Assembly (NCBI GenBank): GCA_045540355.1
Contig: JAZQHB010000081.1
Span: 1 to 42,841 of the forward strand
Length of the DNA: 42,841 bases
Origin: RGIG2945 sp045540355
Lineage (GTDB): Bacteria > Bacillota > Clostridia > Oscillospirales > Acutalibacteraceae
Direction: 5' to 3'
The stretch's first letter is position 1; the number at the start of each line of letters is the position of its first letter. The notes beneath the pieces are model-generated. The model ran no database searches. It saw only the letters and a list, made by a program, of their open reading frames with translations, and was not told the origin of the DNA. Both the position numbers and the translations under genes were made by a program. Shown here one piece after another: positions 40,394-42,841 of this stretch.

Positions 40394-41307
40394 AGTGTGT
40401 TAATTGCGGAGCGAAGATATCAAAAAATGCCCGTGTATGTAAAAAGTGCGGTGCTGTTCAGGAACTTGAAAAACCTATGCAGACTGTCATTGAAAATGAT
40501 ATAGATATGGATTTACCGGAGCTAGCGGAATTGGTTGTGCCGGACAGCTTTGCACCGAAGAAAAGACCATTTAACAAGGCGTTGATTTATTCGATTTTGT
40601 TTGTTGTTGCGGTCTTATCAATTGTAATTTACTTTTATGCGGAAGCTAATTTCATTGATTTGCCCGACAAAGAAGAAGCTTCAGTTTCCGTAAAAGCGAC
40701 ACAAGCTCAGGAAAAGAAATATGCTTCTCTTTCCGATGAAGAAGTCAGACTTTTGAAAGCTGATGATTGGAAAGACCCATATTTTACCGAGAGATATAAA
40801 GAACGAGCAGTTGATAAAATAATGTATATGGCTTATGAGGAAGGAGTTACAAACATCTACTCAAACTACTCAAGCGAGCAGATTATAATAATGATTGACA
40901 ATGTGGTTAACAGTAACAGCTTGGGCACATTGACTATATATGAAAGAGTTATCAGAGAGGTAAACAACGAGAACACTTCGGATATCGGATATGAGTTTGA
41001 TTATGATTATATAAGAAATGTTGAGAAGTATGATTGGAACAATCCGAAATATACTGAAGATGTCAAACGAACAATCGCAAAGATGACTTTGAGATTGGCG
41101 TATTTTGAAGGACAGATGGAGCTTTATTATAACTACTCTGTCAGCGAGGTAATGGAAATCTTTGACGATTATGCAAAACAAGTTTACAAAAAAGATGACG
41201 AAACATCGTTTTATAAAAAAATTGTTGCACAGTCGCTTGAAGAATTCGGAGATACGGACGAAGATACTCCCGGAATGACGAAACCAAATAAAACAGATGA
41301 AGAATAA
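40390..41307 (+). CDS. zinc-ribbon, single-helix membrane protein with internal duplication
   Basis: 305 residues. The N-terminal zinc ribbon is CVNCG with CKKCG (about 3-21). A hydrophobic helix (about 62-80) divides the protein. The extracytoplasmic part has two related units: DDWKDPYFTERYKERAVDKIMYMAY (about 118-142) and YDWNNPKYTEDVKRTIAKMTLRLAY (about 217-241), each followed by a short NYS motif and an aliphatic/acidic stretch. Not a named family to my knowledge. ATGA overlap with the QueG-like gene; a terminator hairpin follows. Confidence 0.65.
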   Translation: MKCVNCGAKISKNARVCKKCGAVQELEKPMQTVIENDIDMDLPELAELVVPDSFAPKKRPFNKALIYSILFVVAVLSIVIYFYAEANFIDLPDKEEASVSVKATQAQEKKYASLSDEEVRLLKADDWKDPYFTERYKERAVDKIMYMAYEEGVTNIYSNYSSEQIIIMIDNVVNSNSLGTLTIYERVIREVNNENTSDIGYEFDYDYIRNVEKYDWNNPKYTEDVKRTIAKMTLRLAYFEGQMELYYNYSVSEVMEIFDDYAKQVYKKDDETSFYKKIVAQSLEEFGDTDEDTPGMTKPNKTDEE

Positions 41308-41310
41308 ACA

Positions 41311-41340
41311 GATATGCCGACACGAAAGTGTCGGCATATC
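41311..41340. terminator. terminator hairpin between convergent genes
   Basis: A perfect 13-bp stem (41311-41323 with 41328-41340) carries a GNRA-type GAAA loop; the downstream T-run is short. Confidence 0.75.
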
Positions 41341-41355
41341 CGCTTTTAAAAGGAA

Positions 41356-41553
41356 TTATTTCATATTTCTTTCATAGGACTCGATCATCTTTTTAACCAT
41401 CTGACCGCCTACTGAACCTGCTTCACGAGATGTGAGGTCACCGTTATAACCCTGCTTGAGGTTTACGCCAACTTCGCTTGCTGCTTCCATCTTGAAACGG
41501 TCAAGTGCTTCGCGTGCTTCAGGTACAACACTCTTGTTGTTGCTCTTAGACAT
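41356..41553 (-). CDS. alpha/beta-type small acid-soluble spore protein
   Basis: About 65 residues from the ATG at 41553; another ATG at 41559, two codons upstream, is equally close to GAGGGG, and longer starts are unlikely. The family pattern is complete: EAREALDRFKMEAASEVGVNL, where EAASE matches the germination-protease cut region, then REAGSVGGQMVKKMIESYE. These proteins coat and protect spore DNA, so the host forms endospores. Monocistronic, with a possible forespore promoter upstream. Confidence 0.92.
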   Translation of the reverse strand: MSKSNNKSVVPEAREALDRFKMEAASEVGVNLKQGYNGDLTSREAGSVGGQMVKKMIESYERNMK

Positions 41554-41597
41554 TTTCATTACACCCCTCATAAAAAAGTTGTTTGCGTTTGCAAGAT

Positions 41598-41643
41598 TAT
41601 TATGTGCGGTGTATTTATAAAAAATCAAGAAAAAATTTGTCAA
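41598..41643 (-). promoter_or_regulatory. promoter region of the SASP gene (sigma-G-like or sigma-A)
   Basis: On the minus strand CATAATA (41604-41598) fits the sigma-G -10 pattern CATNNTA, but its -35 element is poor. A sigma-A pair TTGACA (41643-41638), 18-nt spacer, TATAAA (41619-41614) is also present. Sequence cannot decide; forespore expression is expected for the family. Confidence 0.45.
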
Positions 41644-41686
41644 AAATTTTAACTTAAAAAGTGCAAATTTATAGAACCGTTGGATA

Positions 41687-41714
41687 TTGACAAAAAACAG
41701 GGATATGGTAGAAT
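41687..41714 (+). promoter_or_regulatory. sigma-A promoter of the 41803 gene
   Basis: TTGACA (41687-41692), 16-nt spacer, TAGAAT (41709-41714); AGAAAGGAG at about 41750 is distant from ATG 41803, leaving a leader of roughly 80 nt. Confidence 0.7.
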
Positions 41715-41802
41715 GATGTTGAGCAACGATTTTGTGTTTTGTAAAAGACAGAAAGGAGTAATTAACTCTTATTTTATTGAGAGGATTGATTGAACAAGAA
41801 TT

Positions 41803-42651
41803 ATGAAAAAATTTTTAAAATGGTTTTCAATTATCTTTGTCGTTTTGTGTGTTGTGTATGTATCTTACCGATTTATACCCATAAGTAAAAATCCTAATGA
41901 AAGTATTATAGATTATAAAAGAACGGAAGACAGTTATGAATATAACGGCAAGGTGTATAATGACTTTATCGGAGTTGATGATGATTTATACAACGGCGGA
42001 ATTCTTGATAACCGAGATGAAATACCATGGCTGTATTTTACGGAGTTTCAAAATGGTAACAATGTAAAAGAGGTTTATCCTAAAAAATATACAACCTTGC
42101 GAGATAAATTACTGAAGCGTCGCTATTATATACTTAATGATGATATTTTGGTGTATGATACCGGAAGTAATTTCATGGCAAGATACTTTATCTACAAATC
42201 AAATGATATAAATTTAACCATGCCTGAGTTTAGTGACGATAATATAGAAGAAATAACTCAATATGTGGGTATAGGTGCTTTTGAGCAAACGGGATATTTA
42301 AATAATATTGAACCCTATATAATTAAATCGCAAAGTCTTAAAAAAAGTGAGATAGATGACTTCGTCAAAGAATTGAATAATAACTCCAATGTAAATAAGC
42401 TGATTTCAAGAGTAAAAGCGGAAGATAAAAATTGGGATTCATATCAGGAAAAATTTGAAAATTATTGTGACGAAAACGGAATAGAATATACTGAATATGA
42501 TAAGGTTGAAGTGTTTTATAAAATTAAGTTCAAGGATGATGCTTTTCCGTTAAATCTTGTTATATATGAACAGGATGGTTATGAAGAAAATGAAACTGCA
42601 ACGACTACTGCAGCAGTAAACGAAGAAGAGATTGTATTGAATGAAACATAA
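41803..42651 (+). CDS. membrane-anchored hypothetical protein
   Basis: 282 residues. A basic start (KKFLKW) and hydrophobic stretch (about 8-27) form a signal anchor; the rest is extracytoplasmic, acidic and rich in Tyr, Asn and Asp. SYEYNGKVYNDFIGVDDDL faintly resembles the FTVNGVVYERVEI segment of the tandem paralogues at 19350-21547, so a distant relation is possible. The end is low-complexity (NETATTTAAVNEEEIVLNET). No known family is recognised. The ribosome site directly ahead of the ATG is weak. Confidence 0.6.
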   Translation: MKKFLKWFSIIFVVLCVVYVSYRFIPISKNPNESIIDYKRTEDSYEYNGKVYNDFIGVDDDLYNGGILDNRDEIPWLYFTEFQNGNNVKEVYPKKYTTLRDKLLKRRYYILNDDILVYDTGSNFMARYFIYKSNDINLTMPEFSDDNIEEITQYVGIGAFEQTGYLNNIEPYIIKSQSLKKSEIDDFVKELNNNSNVNKLISRVKAEDKNWDSYQEKFENYCDENGIEYTEYDKVEVFYKIKFKDDAFPLNLVIYEQDGYEENETATTTAAVNEEEIVLNET

Positions 42652-42746
42652 TTTAACAGAATATAAGTTTGTTTACATTAAAACAGAAATCTACGAAACA
42701 AAAAAGGGGATGTAAAAAAAGCGAAGACCGCATAAAACAAGATAAA

Positions 42747-42787
42747 TCAAGGGGGCTTACAAGTCTGATGCTTGTAAGCCCCCTTGA
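42747..42787. repeat. perfect 17-bp inverted repeat, terminator-like but without U-tract
   Basis: Arms 42747-42763 and 42771-42787 (GGGGGCTTACAAG core) pair perfectly around loop TCTGATG. No T-run follows on the plus strand. It lies about 95 bp after the 41803 gene and is either a terminator or an element boundary; the window ends 54 bp later. Confidence 0.7.
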
Positions 42788-42841
42788 AACAATCTAAAAA
42801 ACGGAAAATATTAAAAATTTTGTGTTTTATGCTACGAACAA

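Noticed and set aside
42747..42787. Transposon terminal inverted repeat
   Set aside because: The arms are adjacent with a 7-nt loop, as in a hairpin, with no transposase or target duplication visible.

Overview
The window looks like chromosome from a low-to-moderate GC, endospore-forming Clostridia member, most plausibly a gut Oscillospirales/Ruminococcaceae-type bacterium. This rests on gene content: an alpha/beta-type small acid-soluble spore protein, a SpoIID-family protein, TTGAAA/TATAAT promoters, strong GGAGG ribosome sites, glycan-degrading enzymes (GH31, GH78) with a GPH-type sugar symporter, and a secreted lysozyme-like/Ig-like protein. No rRNA operon, insertion sequence, prophage or CRISPR array is visible. 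The species cannot be fixed from sequence alone.

Layout. 1-1551: the 3' end of rarA plus two small hypothetical genes. 1552-3827: an accessory-looking stretch with three clusters of short hairpins (1560-1646, 1774-1930, 2423-2575), a tRNA-Ala(CGC), a small conserved hypothetical gene, a 23S-rRNA-intervening-sequence-type four-helix-bundle gene and a membrane protein. 3869-5851: a GH31 glycosidase on the minus strand. 5943-10293: an alpha/beta hydrolase, a YhbY RNA-binding protein, an acyl-CoA synthetase and a secreted GDSL hydrolase, each apparently with its own promoter. 10358-15648 (minus): a likely operon galE, GH78 rhamnosidase, hflX, amidohydrolase. 15738-21547 (plus): rsmA, an RlmD/TrmA-family methyltransferase, a hexapeptide acetyltransferase, a PHP phosphatase, then three tandem paralogous membrane proteins. 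21595-27962 (minus): a tightly packed six-gene operon of GDPD-like protein, RING/zinc-ribbon membrane protein, galU, nth, GPH symporter and M20 peptidase. 28105-30290: aminotransferase and trpS. 30387-33873: argG-argH-argF. 33934-36273 (minus): lysozyme-like secreted protein and SpoIID protein. 36364-41307: citrate synthase, two membrane proteins, a QueG-like Fe-S protein and a zinc-ribbon membrane protein. 41356-42651: SASP, then a membrane-anchored hypothetical protein.

How the genes work together. GH31, GH78, galE, galU and the GPH symporter suggest uptake and cytoplasmic trimming of plant-type oligosaccharides, feeding sugar-nucleotide metabolism. argG-argH-argF covers ornithine to arginine. 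SASP and SpoIID point to sporulation.

The most unusual signal is the hairpin-cluster family at 1560-2575. Two modules of 91 and 92 nt (1774-1864 and 2423-2514) share one predicted fold although their stems are unrelated in sequence: an enclosing 9-10 bp long-range stem, three inner hairpins, and a first hairpin that competes with the enclosing stem. Each lies just after an intrinsic terminator, and each cluster runs into the same 12-nt sequence (TCATTGAAAAGT) containing the -35 box of the next gene. One of those genes encodes the four-helix-bundle protein. I know of no named element with this design.
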